Below are positions 15,627-23,783 of a DNA stretch of 26,745 nt, piece by piece. The DNA is from DATEZO01 sp035255485 (GTDB taxonomy: Bacteria > Pseudomonadota > Gammaproteobacteria > Burkholderiales > Burkholderiaceae_D): assembly GCA_035255485.1 (NCBI GenBank), contig DATEZO010000232.1:1-26745 (forward strand), given 5' to 3'. Below the pieces are notes generated by a model. It saw only the letters and a program-made list of their open reading frames with translations, was not told the origin of the DNA and searched no databases. Each line of letters opens with the position of its first letter. Within the stretch, counting starts at the first letter, position 1. A program made the translations under genes and the position numbers.

Positions 15627-16577
15627 ATGAAAGAAAAAGCTGGTGGCATTATGCAAACGATGAGATTGTGGTTGCGCCAAATCCTTTGGCCGAAAGACAC
15701 TCTTCTACGCATGACCGATCGGCGATTTCATGGACTATGGCTCGGCGACGCCCCTACCTTGCTCACATTAAACGAGCTTCGCGAGGGGCAAATACTATTT
15801 GGCGTTGGCGCGCCGAGCAATGTTATCGCCAAGTTCCAGCAATTTCTACGCAAACTCATTTCATATGCAAGCTCGAGCCCTATCGTACATTGTGGCGTAC
15901 TCATTCGACATAATGGAAAGCTAGAGGTCTTTGAGTCGGTATTTGACGATGGTGTGGTCAGCACGCCTGTTTCAGACTTCGTTAGTCGTTACGATTACGT
16001 GTCCGTGTATCACGACCCGGCACTGAATCAACATCGGATGAATTTGGGCAAGGCGTTCGCCGACGAATTGTTGAAACAACCTCCAAAATACGCGCCACTC
16101 GCGGCAACTTGGGCTCCAATCAAAGAGTATTTTCATCAGCGTCGGCACTGGAGTTTTCCTCGCAATTTATCCGTGATAACCGCCGAATATCCTAACCATC
16201 GTCCCAAGCGATTCTTTTGTTCGCAGTTAGTATTAGCGTTCTTTAGAGCGACCAACATCCCAGGCTTTGAAAAGCACTATTTTCGTCCCGACGCATGGAC
16301 GCCAGGTTTGCTGGCCGAAGACAATATATTTCGGTTCGTGGGCTTTCTCGCGTCATCGTATGCCACGATACAAGCCCAGGATCCAGTTATTGCAGGGGCT
16401 GCGCACCGCTTGAAACGTTGGGAAGAGGCTCGTCTCTCCGGGGACCTGGATGCGTTAAACACATTTTCCTGTCTCTCCGATCAGATCATGTTTAGGCACG
16501 CCGTCGCCGTGCCTAAACGCCCCTCCCATCGAAGGCCAATGGTTCGGCCACAGCGACGTAGACAAGCGTGGCAATGA
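15627..16577 (+). CDS. Circularly permuted papain-like (YiiX/NlpC-P60 type) enzyme
   Basis: 316 residues from ATG 15627, which has AAGGA seven nucleotides upstream and lies 27 nt after cap3. In a permuted papain fold the catalytic histidine comes first: H88 in SPIVHCGVLI, followed by an acidic residue in LEVFES and later the nucleophile C198 in RFFCSQLVLAFF. This order matches the YiiX/PF05708-type permuted peptidases or acyltransferases. Residues 20-75 form an extra N-terminal helical region, and the last 30 residues are very basic (RRPMVRPQRRRQ). Its position and strand suggest co-transcription with CBASS, where it would be a non-canonical accessory; it could also be an independent defence or toxin gene. 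A perfect 11-bp inverted repeat lies in its 3' end. No signal peptide is visible, so a cytosolic target is likely. Confidence 0.6.
   Translation: MKEKAGGIMQTMRLWLRQILWPKDTLLRMTDRRFHGLWLGDAPTLLTLNELREGQILFGVGAPSNVIAKFQQFLRKLISYASSSPIVHCGVLIRHNGKLEVFESVFDDGVVSTPVSDFVSRYDYVSVYHDPALNQHRMNLGKAFADELLKQPPKYAPLAATWAPIKEYFHQRRHWSFPRNLSVITAEYPNHRPKRFFCSQLVLAFFRATNIPGFEKHYFRPDAWTPGLLAEDNIFRFVGFLASSYATIQAQDPVIAGAAHRLKRWEEARLSGDLDALNTFSCLSDQIMFRHAVAVPKRPSHRRPMVRPQRRRQAWQ
16490..16518 (+). repeat. Perfect 11-bp inverted repeat inside the 3' end of the papain-like gene
   Basis: GTTTAGGCACG (16490-16500) and CGTGCCTAAAC (16508-16518) are perfect reverse complements separated by 7 nt. The hairpin lies within coding sequence, about 60 nt before the stop. 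No T-tract follows, so it is not a typical intrinsic terminator. It could slow translation, protect the mRNA 3' end, or be a regulator site. Confidence 0.6.
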
Positions 16578-16900
16578 ATTGGGGTGCCCGACTTATGTGC
16601 CGGCTGGCCAGTATGAAGGTTGGCCGGAATTTTGGCTTTTTCATTTCGAGTCAATAAGGAGTCGTGCGCCGATCTCTGTGGCAGTCGCCGTGTATTGGCG
16701 GCACCGTTCGTGCAAATGGTTCTCCCGGAACGTCGCCTGCCCTTCCGGTGTGCCAAGGTCGCAACCGAGCAGCACAACGCAGTTGCGTGCGCCAATGGCT
16801 GCTTTGGTGCTGGATGAACGGCTGCACATGTGCAGCCCCATATTCATGGGAGATACATGGTTCGACGTTGCCTCTACACTGCTTGCCGAAGGGGGGCAAA
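16578..16900. other. Non-coding gap with an 18-bp perfect palindrome
   Basis: These 323 bases lie between the papain-like gene and the membrane-protein gene. The frames that cross it lack good starts and domain-like sequence, so I leave it non-coding. It contains a perfect 18-bp palindrome at 16820-16837 (GGCTGCACA then TGTGCAGCC), about 65 bp before the next gene, a good candidate operator for a dimeric repressor. Base composition is mixed. The gap suggests that the membrane-protein gene has its own promoter. Confidence 0.45.
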
Positions 16901-17689
16901 ATGAATTGGATAATTAACCTGTTATCTGACCCGCTAAAGCAATTTGCACTTAGTAATCCGGCGCTTGCTCTAGCGTTAGCAGCAGCAGCAACGTTACCCG
17001 TAGTATGGTTTGCTTCATGGCGACTCATGTACGCAATGAGAGAAAAATCTCTCAATTTCAGCGACAAACGATTGTCTTGGCTGATGGAAACACTAAAGAT
17101 TGAGCGCTTGGAAGCCATACACCCGCTACGCCTGGAACTTGTATTCCGACGTGCTTATGGATACCGGTACAACAGCGACGAAATTCGGCTCGCGATGGCG
17201 CGAAAGAATACCAGTGGTTTGCTCTTCGATATTAGATACGGCGTATCGTTTGTCAGGCTTAATAAAGCCTCGACAGGTTTTGAGGTCAAAAAAGAGCATG
17301 TGCTTAGCTTGCAAACGCGTGAACGTATAGCGGACTGGATCGCGCAGCTGATATTTATTCCAGCAATCCTCTTTTCATTCATCTTTTCTTTTTTGTGGCC
17401 TGTAGAAGGAATCTTTGCCCTTGTCGAATCAGTCGTTTTTTTTGTCGTGTTTATGGGAATGTCTAGGTCATTGGCATGTGCACAACGTCTGCTCACGCTT
17501 GACAGATATCCGTTAATCGTCACTGAGAAGGGATCTGAGATAGCACCATTGCCTATAGAACCGCCCACTCCTCAGCCGCGACAAAATCGAGCGCGTAGGA
17601 ACAAGATCATTTCGATAGCATCTGGCGAGCAAAAAGACATTGTGAAGGACGCTACTCTTGGGAAGATATCAGACTCGGCTTTAAACTAA
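16901..17689 (+). CDS. Unknown membrane protein, three predicted helices
   Basis: 262 residues from ATG 16901, which follows a G-rich ribosome-binding stretch (GGGGGG) by 4 nt; the frame is open upstream to 16664 but that part is not protein-like. Likely membrane segments are residues 17-39 (ALSNPALALALAAAATLPVV), 146-166 (WIAQLIFIPAILFSFIF) and 171-187 (IFALVESVVFFVVFMGM). Between the first and second helices a soluble domain of about 100 residues (EAIHPLRLELVFRRAYGYRY onward) probably faces the cytoplasm. The tail is proline-rich, then basic. I do not recognise a family. Lower GC and A/T-rich codons set it apart from its neighbours, a sign of transfer. It meets the nuclease gene tail to tail with a few bases of overlap. 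Confidence 0.65.
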   Translation: MNWIINLLSDPLKQFALSNPALALALAAAATLPVVWFASWRLMYAMREKSLNFSDKRLSWLMETLKIERLEAIHPLRLELVFRRAYGYRYNSDEIRLAMARKNTSGLLFDIRYGVSFVRLNKASTGFEVKKEHVLSLQTRERIADWIAQLIFIPAILFSFIFSFLWPVEGIFALVESVVFFVVFMGMSRSLACAQRLLTLDRYPLIVTEKGSEIAPLPIEPPTPQPRQNRARRNKIISIASGEQKDIVKDATLGKISDSALN

Positions 17690-18345
17690 TAAATTGCGTC
17701 CTTTGGAGTTTTGACGCTTGAGGGTGGCTTTCGACAACCCGGAATCCTGAAAACCAAGACTTTCCTCGCAACACTGTCTCGGTCAGTTTGAACCGTTTCA
17801 ACCCAGCAATTGTCTTCAAGAGTCAGTGCCCAGTCCTTTTGCGAGCACAAATCCAACACGACAAGAAAACCGATCTTGGGTCCGGTCAACAGGTACGACG
17901 CCGCCTGCCCGAGATAAGCGCGAAGGCCCGCCCGGGAAGCATCTGCCAGCTCTCGCTTGACCTCAATGACGTTTCGCCATGTCGGAAAAACGACCGCGAC
18001 ATCAGCGCGACCAGTGCCTACATCCGGCAACTCGTTGACAACAGTGTGCTGTGGGAAGCCAAACACCTGTAGGCGCAGGCATGTATATAAAGCATGCTGT
18101 AGCGCCTGTTCAAGCGGCTGGCCAGGCTGCTCGAACAGGAACGCGAATGTCCGATCGGCCATCCTGCTTCCGACGTCGAGGCAATGGCTCAAGAACTTGA
18201 TCAGGAAAAATACAAGCAGCACGGTGTCTTCGCGCGCCTTTCCTACGAAGTGCGGATGCCCGTCCAGGGAACTGAGCAAATTATTAAGAATCCGCTCGGG
18301 AAAGGTAGTGGCATTCGCACGCACGAGCGACTGCAATTCGCTCAC
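17686..18345 (-). CDS. PD-(D/E)XK-fold nuclease-like protein
   Basis: 219 residues. A nuclease core is visible at about 75-160: E79 in the preceding helix, D115 in GRADVAVVF, then E128-V-K130 in NVIEVKREL, and Q147 in YLGQAASYLL. This D-x12-E-x-K order, followed by a Q-x3-Y helix, is typical of restriction-endonuclease-like folds. The N-terminal 70 residues are helical (TVLLVFFLIKFLSHCL). The start used is a GTG at 18345, 53 nt after the helical-repeat gene; there is no good ribosome-binding site, so the true start may lie a little upstream. As last gene of the cassette it is the best candidate for the killing effector. Which substrate it cuts cannot be told. Confidence 0.65.
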   Translation of the reverse strand: MSELQSLVRANATTFPERILNNLLSSLDGHPHFVGKAREDTVLLVFFLIKFLSHCLDVGSRMADRTFAFLFEQPGQPLEQALQHALYTCLRLQVFGFPQHTVVNELPDVGTGRADVAVVFPTWRNVIEVKRELADASRAGLRAYLGQAASYLLTGPKIGFLVVLDLCSQKDWALTLEDNCWVETVQTDRDSVARKVLVFRIPGCRKPPSSVKTPKDAIY

Positions 18346-18398
18346 CAGTGCCGCACTGGCGTCACGATCGGGAGCAACAGCTGTCTGGCCAACGGAAT

Positions 18399-19607
18399 CT
18401 ATTGCTTCCGTTGGCCCCGCGGCTTTCCCCGTTGCGCCTCCTCCAACACTGGTATGGCTTGTAGCAAGGCTTGAGCGTGTTCACGGTCTTGGTCGGACGT
18501 CGATGCATCGCGAGACCATGCCTCAAGGTGGGCGCGAAGACCCTCCCGCGCCAAAAAGCTGCGCGCAAATCGGTCCGTGACCGCCTGGCGCAGTGCATCG
18601 CCGTCTTCAGAGGCGACGGAAATCATCGCGCGCCGCGCTGCAGCGATGCGCTCAAGCGTCGGTACTGCGCGTAACCAACTGCGTTCGTTCATTGCCTCGG
18701 CCAATCCTTCCAGCGCCAGTGAAAGTTCGTACCATGAAATCTCGGCATCGATCCGTGTGCGCAGCCAAGTGCGAACACGGGCGCGGTCAAGACAATGCAT
18801 CCGCTCCTGGAAGGCGGCTTGGGCAAGCCGGAGCTCCCGTTCTACTGTGGGCGCTGCCGCGCAGCGGCAAAACAAGACGACTGCACGAAGCGCTGCGGCC
18901 ATTCCTTGCGCCTGAATAAAGTCTTCGTTGTGGTCGAAGGCATGCTGAAAGAGTTCGGCAGTGCTCGCCAGGCCGTCCAGCACACTGTCCGGCGACTCCG
19001 CGTCCAGCGCGGTGTCGAGCTGGATCAGCGCAAGCTCGTACAGCGCCTGGTCGGTGACCTCGTCATCGGTTACCAGTCGCTCCAACACGGTTTGCACGTA
19101 TGGGGAACGGTCCCATAGCCAGGACAAGCCGGCAATGACGGCCGCGCGCCGCGCATAGACAGCATGTTCGCCCTGCCTTGTTTCGTCGAGCCGGCCTAGG
19201 AACGTCAGACGCGACACGCGCCCGGCCGATGCCAGTCGAAATGCTCCAGCCAGGCATTCGGACGCCATTTCCGCGTCAAGCGGTTTCGCACGGAGCGCAA
19301 TCCGGGCAAGAAGGACTTGTTGAAGCCGATTCTCGACGTCCGGCAAAAAGGAAATCGTCTGCATTTCCGACAATGCGGCAGCAACGACGGCTGGAATCGG
19401 GTTTTTCTCGACCACATCAATCGCGACCGCAGCCATCTCTTGGCTGATCTCTGGCGCGTGCACAATCGCGAATACGAGTCGATCGGCGTATGTGTCGTGC
19501 GTGCACATGCGTCCAACGGACTCGATCACCGACGCACCACCCAGGTGTTTGATCGTCGGTGTAGGCGTACTCGACAGGCGTGCACTCAAATCGGATGCAT
19601 CCATCAT
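18399..19607 (-). CDS. Alpha-helical repeat-like protein of unknown function
   Basis: 402 residues, almost entirely helical by eye, with recurring helix pairs rich in Ala and Leu (for example AAVAIDVVEKNPIPAVVAAAL, ALYELALIQLDTALD, MAAALRAVVLFCRCAA). This suggests a HEAT/TPR-like scaffold. No catalytic motif was found. Two adjacent ATG codons (19607 and 19604) begin it, 33 nt after the ATPase stop. It lies between the ATPase and the nuclease in a co-directional cassette, so a role linking the two, or sensing a phage component, is plausible but inferred. Confidence 0.65.
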   Translation of the reverse strand: MMDASDLSARLSSTPTPTIKHLGGASVIESVGRMCTHDTYADRLVFAIVHAPEISQEMAAVAIDVVEKNPIPAVVAAALSEMQTISFLPDVENRLQQVLLARIALRAKPLDAEMASECLAGAFRLASAGRVSRLTFLGRLDETRQGEHAVYARRAAVIAGLSWLWDRSPYVQTVLERLVTDDEVTDQALYELALIQLDTALDAESPDSVLDGLASTAELFQHAFDHNEDFIQAQGMAAALRAVVLFCRCAAAPTVERELRLAQAAFQERMHCLDRARVRTWLRTRIDAEISWYELSLALEGLAEAMNERSWLRAVPTLERIAAARRAMISVASEDGDALRQAVTDRFARSFLAREGLRAHLEAWSRDASTSDQDREHAQALLQAIPVLEEAQRGKPRGQRKQ

Positions 19608-19640
19608 TTATCTCGCGCCGTATTCGCAGCTTCCAGCATG

Positions 19641-21614
19641 TTAGAAAATCGAGCCATTGTCACCAGGTGTTTTCAGGTTGTCCGTTGGGAACGCCGGCGA
19701 CAAGAGTTCACCGCGGGCGCTCGATACAAATATTTGCAGCGAACCGCTCTCCTCCGCGACCTGCGCAATTTCCGACATCATCGCCAGCAAATCTTCTTCG
19801 CTGAGTTCTTCGCTTCCGGGCGAATCGATTAGCAGCACGCCTGGGTGGTGACCAAACCCGGTTCGTTTCGCAAGACGAATCATCGCGACCACCAGCGCAA
19901 TGCGTAGCCGCAATTTTTGCCCGGTCGTCTGATTGCTCCAGGAACTTGTTACCCCGGACACCTTCAGCTTGATGGCATTGCCCTGGATGCTGACTGATTC
20001 CAGTCCCCTGAATCCGAAGCGCTTTGCCACAACGAGCACTTCTTCGTCCAACTCCTTGGTGATATCGGCACCCGCCTGCTTCATGCGCTGGTCAGCAATT
20101 TTTTCCGCCACCTTCAGGATTTCCAGCGGGTCGTGAGCCGGTTCTGCAACTGGTTCGGCAGGTTTTGCCGCTGCTTTGCGGTCTTCCAACGCGCCGAGCG
20201 CCTTGAGCAAGTCTTCGTCGGCCTTGCGCCGTTGGGTAAGCAGCTCGGCATTCCGCTCGAGTGAGTTGATCGTTTCGCTGTTTTCCTGCCGTTGCCGCTC
20301 GATGCGCTGCTGCTCCGATTCTCGTTCCTTCAACGTCTTGGTCGCGCTTGCTTCGAATTTTTCCAATTCCGCCACGCGTTCCTTGGCTGCGGCGAGCGTT
20401 TCCTGCAGGGATGCTTCATCGTTTTCCGCACTGTCGCGGTCGCAAACGGCGCAGCGGCCCTCGGTTTCCTCGCTTTCAGCGCGATCATTGGGAAACGGCA
20501 CCGAGCAGCGTGGACAGCACACCGGTTTCAATCCAGAAAATACGCGTCGTGCCGCGGTTCCTTCCTCCAATCGTCGCAGAACGGTACGGGCTTCGTCGCG
20601 CTCGGCGCGCAATGCCGCGACAGCGCGGCTGGCGTTAGCCACCTGGTCTTGCTGCTCGATTTCCAATTTCGCCAAGCGTACATTTTCCCGGGTAAGGTCG
20701 TCGAGACGTTGCACGCTGACAGCCCCGTCCCCCAGTTCGGCCAACGTTTTCCGATGCCGCGCAACCTCTTCCTCGAGCCGGCGAATGTCCGCCGTGATTC
20801 CTTGATCGGCACGGTGCTTGCCACCGCTCGGATCGCGGCGCGCCTGCTCCAGCGCGATGGCATTACGTAGCGACATAAGCAAGCCCGCATATGGTAGCCC
20901 GACGAACAGGAGAATCATCCGCCACCACAACGCGCCCATGGTGACGTCACCAAGGATCGCGGGGTGCGCGCCTTCGATAAACATCGATGCCGCATAAGCA
21001 CTCCATGCGTGGCTGTATTCGGCAGGTTCGCCGCTTGCGCTGTCTTGGCGGACATTGGGAATCGGCTGCAGCCCGAAACGGTTCATCATCAACGCGTCCA
21101 TGACCGCCTTAAACTGCTCTTCTCCGTCAAATGCGTCCAGCGTGCGGGCGATGCCGCGGTTGGTCAGGATGAGCGACCCGCGCGGGATGTTGTCGAAATC
21201 GTTGAACGTAACACGATAATGGTCAGCGCCCACCGTAAACTCCAGGTCGACCGATGTGATCCAGGCGCGCACCTCCGGCTTTAACCCACGCGGGCTGCCG
21301 CGCAGCGCCCATAGCAGGACTTCGAGCACTGTACTTTTCCCGATCTGATTGATTCCGACGCTCAGCACGCCCCACAGGCCAGGACGCAGGTCCTTCCATT
21401 CGAAGGTGTACGGCCCGTTGGTCAGCTTCGAATCGCGCTTTTCGCCACTGAACATCAGCCGCCGCACGGTGAGGAACTCGACCGGGCGCGACGATTTTTC
21501 TTCGGAAATTCTCAGATCGCTAAACAGCAGATCGACGACGCTTTGTTCCACCCCTGCCTTTTCGGCGACTGCCTGCTTAAACGGCTGCAAGGGAGCCGGA
21601 TTCATTTCAGCCAT
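19641..21614 (-). CDS. Rad50/SMC-like ABC ATPase with zinc-hook-like coiled coil
   Basis: 657 residues from ATG 21614, which overlaps the upstream gene by 8 nt and has AAGGA 4 nt before it; the frame is open to 21893 but that part shadows the neighbouring gene. Walker A is GINQIGKST (87-95). The ABC-signature region is TTGQKLRLRIAL (563-574) and Walker B is VLLIDSPGSEEL (593-604). Long coiled coils (about 255-355 and 395-480) flank two CxxC pairs, C367-P-R-C370 and C388-A-V-C391, forming a zinc finger at the tip, as in Rad50-like proteins. Such ATPases bind DNA ends or structures. With the small upstream protein and downstream genes this resembles ABC-three-component or Lamassu-type defence cassettes. 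The ATPase call is firm; the system call is inference. Confidence 0.85.
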   Translation of the reverse strand: MAEMNPAPLQPFKQAVAEKAGVEQSVVDLLFSDLRISEEKSSRPVEFLTVRRLMFSGEKRDSKLTNGPYTFEWKDLRPGLWGVLSVGINQIGKSTVLEVLLWALRGSPRGLKPEVRAWITSVDLEFTVGADHYRVTFNDFDNIPRGSLILTNRGIARTLDAFDGEEQFKAVMDALMMNRFGLQPIPNVRQDSASGEPAEYSHAWSAYAASMFIEGAHPAILGDVTMGALWWRMILLFVGLPYAGLLMSLRNAIALEQARRDPSGGKHRADQGITADIRRLEEEVARHRKTLAELGDGAVSVQRLDDLTRENVRLAKLEIEQQDQVANASRAVAALRAERDEARTVLRRLEEGTAARRVFSGLKPVCCPRCSVPFPNDRAESEETEGRCAVCDRDSAENDEASLQETLAAAKERVAELEKFEASATKTLKERESEQQRIERQRQENSETINSLERNAELLTQRRKADEDLLKALGALEDRKAAAKPAEPVAEPAHDPLEILKVAEKIADQRMKQAGADITKELDEEVLVVAKRFGFRGLESVSIQGNAIKLKVSGVTSSWSNQTTGQKLRLRIALVVAMIRLAKRTGFGHHPGVLLIDSPGSEELSEEDLLAMMSEIAQVAEESGSLQIFVSSARGELLSPAFPTDNLKTPGDNGSIF

Positions 21615-22260
21615 GACGTCCTTCCAGGTGAGCAAGCCGCGCACGCACTTTGCCGGCGATCGATCCGATTGTTTCGCCGCGCGGCGCGTTGGCGTATTCA
21701 GGTTCCTGATACTGCATGCGGGCCAGGTCTTCGCCTCCGCGGCCCGCGACAAATTGTCCAATGAGCGCGGTCCGCTGGGCATACCACTGTGCCTGCGGCA
21801 GTTCGGCCTCCATCGTGTCGGCGATCTGCGCGCCGCGCTCGAGAAGATAGAACCAGCGCCGGTGCGTTTCCGGGTGGCGGACGATCTTCGCAAGACCGTA
21901 GCTGATCAGGGGCGCCATCCCGGTGTCAATCGGCTCGTAGGCGCCGAACATGTACTTGAGCATTTCATCGCGCCTGATTTCCGGCTCGCCGTTGTCGAGT
22001 ATGTCGTGCACATGACGAAGCCAGCGCCCGTCCTCGGTCCGTTCGTATTCGTCAAGAAAGGCGTGCGCCAGATGATCCGGATTGCGCACCCAGAAATCGA
22101 TTTTCTGCAGACGCTTCTGTGATGTGATCACTTTCACCGTACCCGCAGGGGCCGTGGTGGCATCGACGGCCTCGCCGGCGCGCGCAAGGACGAATAAGAG
22201 TCGCAAGGCATCGCGAAACTGCCGGGTTGGCTCGTCAATATAGTTGGTCGAAGAAGTCAT
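21607..22260 (-). CDS. Helical protein, possible ABC-3C middle component
   Basis: 217 residues, mostly helical, with RQFRDALRLLFVLARAGE near the start and a segment QKRLQKIDFWVRNPDHLAHAF (about 49-69). The latter resembles the helix-turn-helix-like region of the small middle component that accompanies the ATPase in ABC-three-component systems. The resemblance is from memory and is weak. The gene begins at ATG 22260 after a G-rich stretch and overlaps the ATPase start by 8 nt, so the two are certainly co-translated. It is the first gene of the four-gene minus-strand cassette. It could also be an unrelated ATPase partner. Confidence 0.6.
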   Translation of the reverse strand: MTSSTNYIDEPTRQFRDALRLLFVLARAGEAVDATTAPAGTVKVITSQKRLQKIDFWVRNPDHLAHAFLDEYERTEDGRWLRHVHDILDNGEPEIRRDEMLKYMFGAYEPIDTGMAPLISYGLAKIVRHPETHRRWFYLLERGAQIADTMEAELPQAQWYAQRTALIGQFVAGRGGEDLARMQYQEPEYANAPRGETIGSIAGKVRARLAHLEGRHG

Positions 22261-22349
22261 ACCCCGCAGTCGCGATTAATGTTGCGAACGTCAATCGATG
22301 AACAGTATTTCTGCCGCGCAATTGAACCACAGAACTGCTTGCTGATATC

Positions 22350-22365
22350 TCCCATGATTATGGGA
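22350..22365. promoter_or_regulatory. Inverted repeat upstream of the ATPase cassette (candidate operator)
   Basis: TCCCAT (22350-22355) and ATGGGA (22360-22365) are perfect inverted arms with a 4-nt centre. They lie in the 165-nt gap between the KfrA-like gene and the first gene of the ATPase cassette, about 90 nt before its ATG. Position and symmetry fit an operator. No clear promoter boxes were found beside it. Confidence 0.4.
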
Positions 22366-22425
22366 ATCTGGGCTGTATCGTCCGGGATGGCACCACGAGT
22401 CGTCGCACGGAGCGCGTATATCGGG

Positions 22426-23451
22426 CTAACCATCATCGTCTCGCTTCTTGTTATCGAAGAAAGCGCGTAGTTCGGTCGCGACACCTTGCTGTGCGTCGAG
22501 CTTGGCTTGCGCCTGTACCAGGGACAATTCAAGCTTGCGCACTTGGCCTTCGAGGTCCGACACACCCCTTCCCGCAGTCTTAAGTTGTTCTTGCATCGCT
22601 TGCACCTGTTCTGCCTTGGTCGCAAGCTGCTCCGTTAGGGCATGGTTGCGCTGCTCGACGTTTTGGAGGGTGTCAAGGCGTTGCATTGCCTGGCGGACGT
22701 GCTCCTGCGCTTCTCGCAACGCCTGACGGGTATGGGTCAGTTCGGCGATCAGCCGAGCGCCTTCCTGGTTCAGGCGCGTCACCTCTTCTTGCTTGACGAC
22801 GATGGTCTGCTGCGCTTGGCGCAATTCGGCCTGTAATTGCTGAACTTGCTGTTCATGCCGGCGCAAGTCTTGTTCACGCTGTTCTTTTACAGATTGCCGG
22901 TAGTGCTCTAGCGTGTCACGTGCATGCTTGTGCTTTTCTTCAAGCGACTGAAGGTGTGCGTCGTTCGCGGCGAGGCGTTCCTTGAGGTCGGCGACTTGCT
23001 GTTCGGCGGTATGGCGGGCGATGGTTTCCTGCTGGAGCGCCTCGCGCGTACCGCTATGTGCGGCCTGCTCGACTTGCGCCACGGCGTCGGCACGCTGTGC
23101 GTTGTCGCGCCACTGCGCCAGCTCTTGCCGGGCGGCGGCCAGTGCTTCGGCGTGTTGGCGCGCCTGGTCAGCCTGTTCGGCGCGGATGGCATCGATCTGT
23201 ACCTGGGCATCAGCCTGCAACTGTGCGGCGAGACGTTCGACCAGATCCTGCAATGCCTCGCTGATCGACGGTTTGCGACCGGCATCGCCCTCCTCTGCTT
23301 CCAGTTCCTTCAAGTATTTGTGGATGGTGGTTTTGGAACCGGTATTGCCAAGTGCGATGCGCACCGCATCGACCGATGGGTGCTGGCCTTGCGCGAACAA
23401 CGCATCGCGCGCTTTCTTGACATCCGATTTGTAGAGTCCGCTGCGGGCCAC
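22426..23451 (-). CDS. KfrA-type DNA-binding coiled-coil protein
   Basis: 341 residues. The N-terminal 60 residues (DVKKARDALFAQGQHPSVDAVR, then GNTGSKTTIHKYLKELE) match the KfrA N-terminal DNA-binding helix-turn-helix. Residues 70-330 are a nearly continuous Gln/Glu/Arg/Ala-rich coiled coil. KfrA proteins are plasmid-type DNA-binding and self-repressing proteins and also occur on integrated islands near tyrosine recombinases. The start is a GTG at 23451, preceded by GGAG. Directly upstream lie palindromes fit for its own operator. It points the same way as the ATPase cassette, 165 nt away, and might regulate it. Confidence 0.85.
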   Translation of the reverse strand: MARSGLYKSDVKKARDALFAQGQHPSVDAVRIALGNTGSKTTIHKYLKELEAEEGDAGRKPSISEALQDLVERLAAQLQADAQVQIDAIRAEQADQARQHAEALAAARQELAQWRDNAQRADAVAQVEQAAHSGTREALQQETIARHTAEQQVADLKERLAANDAHLQSLEEKHKHARDTLEHYRQSVKEQREQDLRRHEQQVQQLQAELRQAQQTIVVKQEEVTRLNQEGARLIAELTHTRQALREAQEHVRQAMQRLDTLQNVEQRNHALTEQLATKAEQVQAMQEQLKTAGRGVSDLEGQVRKLELSLVQAQAKLDAQQGVATELRAFFDNKKRDDDG

Positions 23452-23783
23452 CGACTGCTCCGTGAATAACGTAATGTATTACATACCACGTAATTACATA
23501 ACATAGTGGCGTACATGGCAAGCGAAAAATCACCAAGACATCATGCTGGATAATTACTACTTATCCTGTGTTAAAGCGTTCGACGTGTTAAACCATCGTA
23601 GCGGCTCAAAAAATCCAAAGTTATGACCTGAATTGCCGGCCGCAGCTTGTTTTAATATTTGCAAGAGCACCTGCTGATGGTATGTGCCCCTCCATTACTT
23701 TTACGGCGCGATGCCTTGGGTCGATAGGTCTTGATTTGCGGCAACCTACCCGCATCTAGTTCAGATAATTCTCTGGAGAAATC
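23452..23783. promoter_or_regulatory. Divergent regulatory region with repeated palindromes
   Basis: This 332-nt region lies between the KfrA-like gene and the 338-residue gene, transcribed away from each other. Close to the KfrA start are GTAAT-GT-ATTAC (23471-23482) and the palindrome GTAATTAC (23490-23497). The 8-mer ATTACATA occurs at 23478-23485 and 23493-23500, 15 bp apart. Further right are an inverted repeat, GGATAA/TTATCC (23548-23553 and 23561-23566), and a direct repeat, GTGTTAAA (23568-23575 and 23585-23592), 17 bp apart. The first group is a likely autoregulatory operator. GGAG stands 5 nt before the ATG at 23784. Confidence 0.5.

Noticed and set aside
16579..16917. A 112-codon plus-strand frame between the papain-like and membrane-protein genes
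   Set aside because: It starts at a non-ATG codon without a ribosome-binding site, runs into the membrane-protein start and has no recognisable composition.
22257..22625. A 122-codon minus-strand frame crossing the gap before the ATPase cassette
   Set aside because: Most of it shadows the KfrA-like coiled-coil gene in another frame, and it has no credible start.
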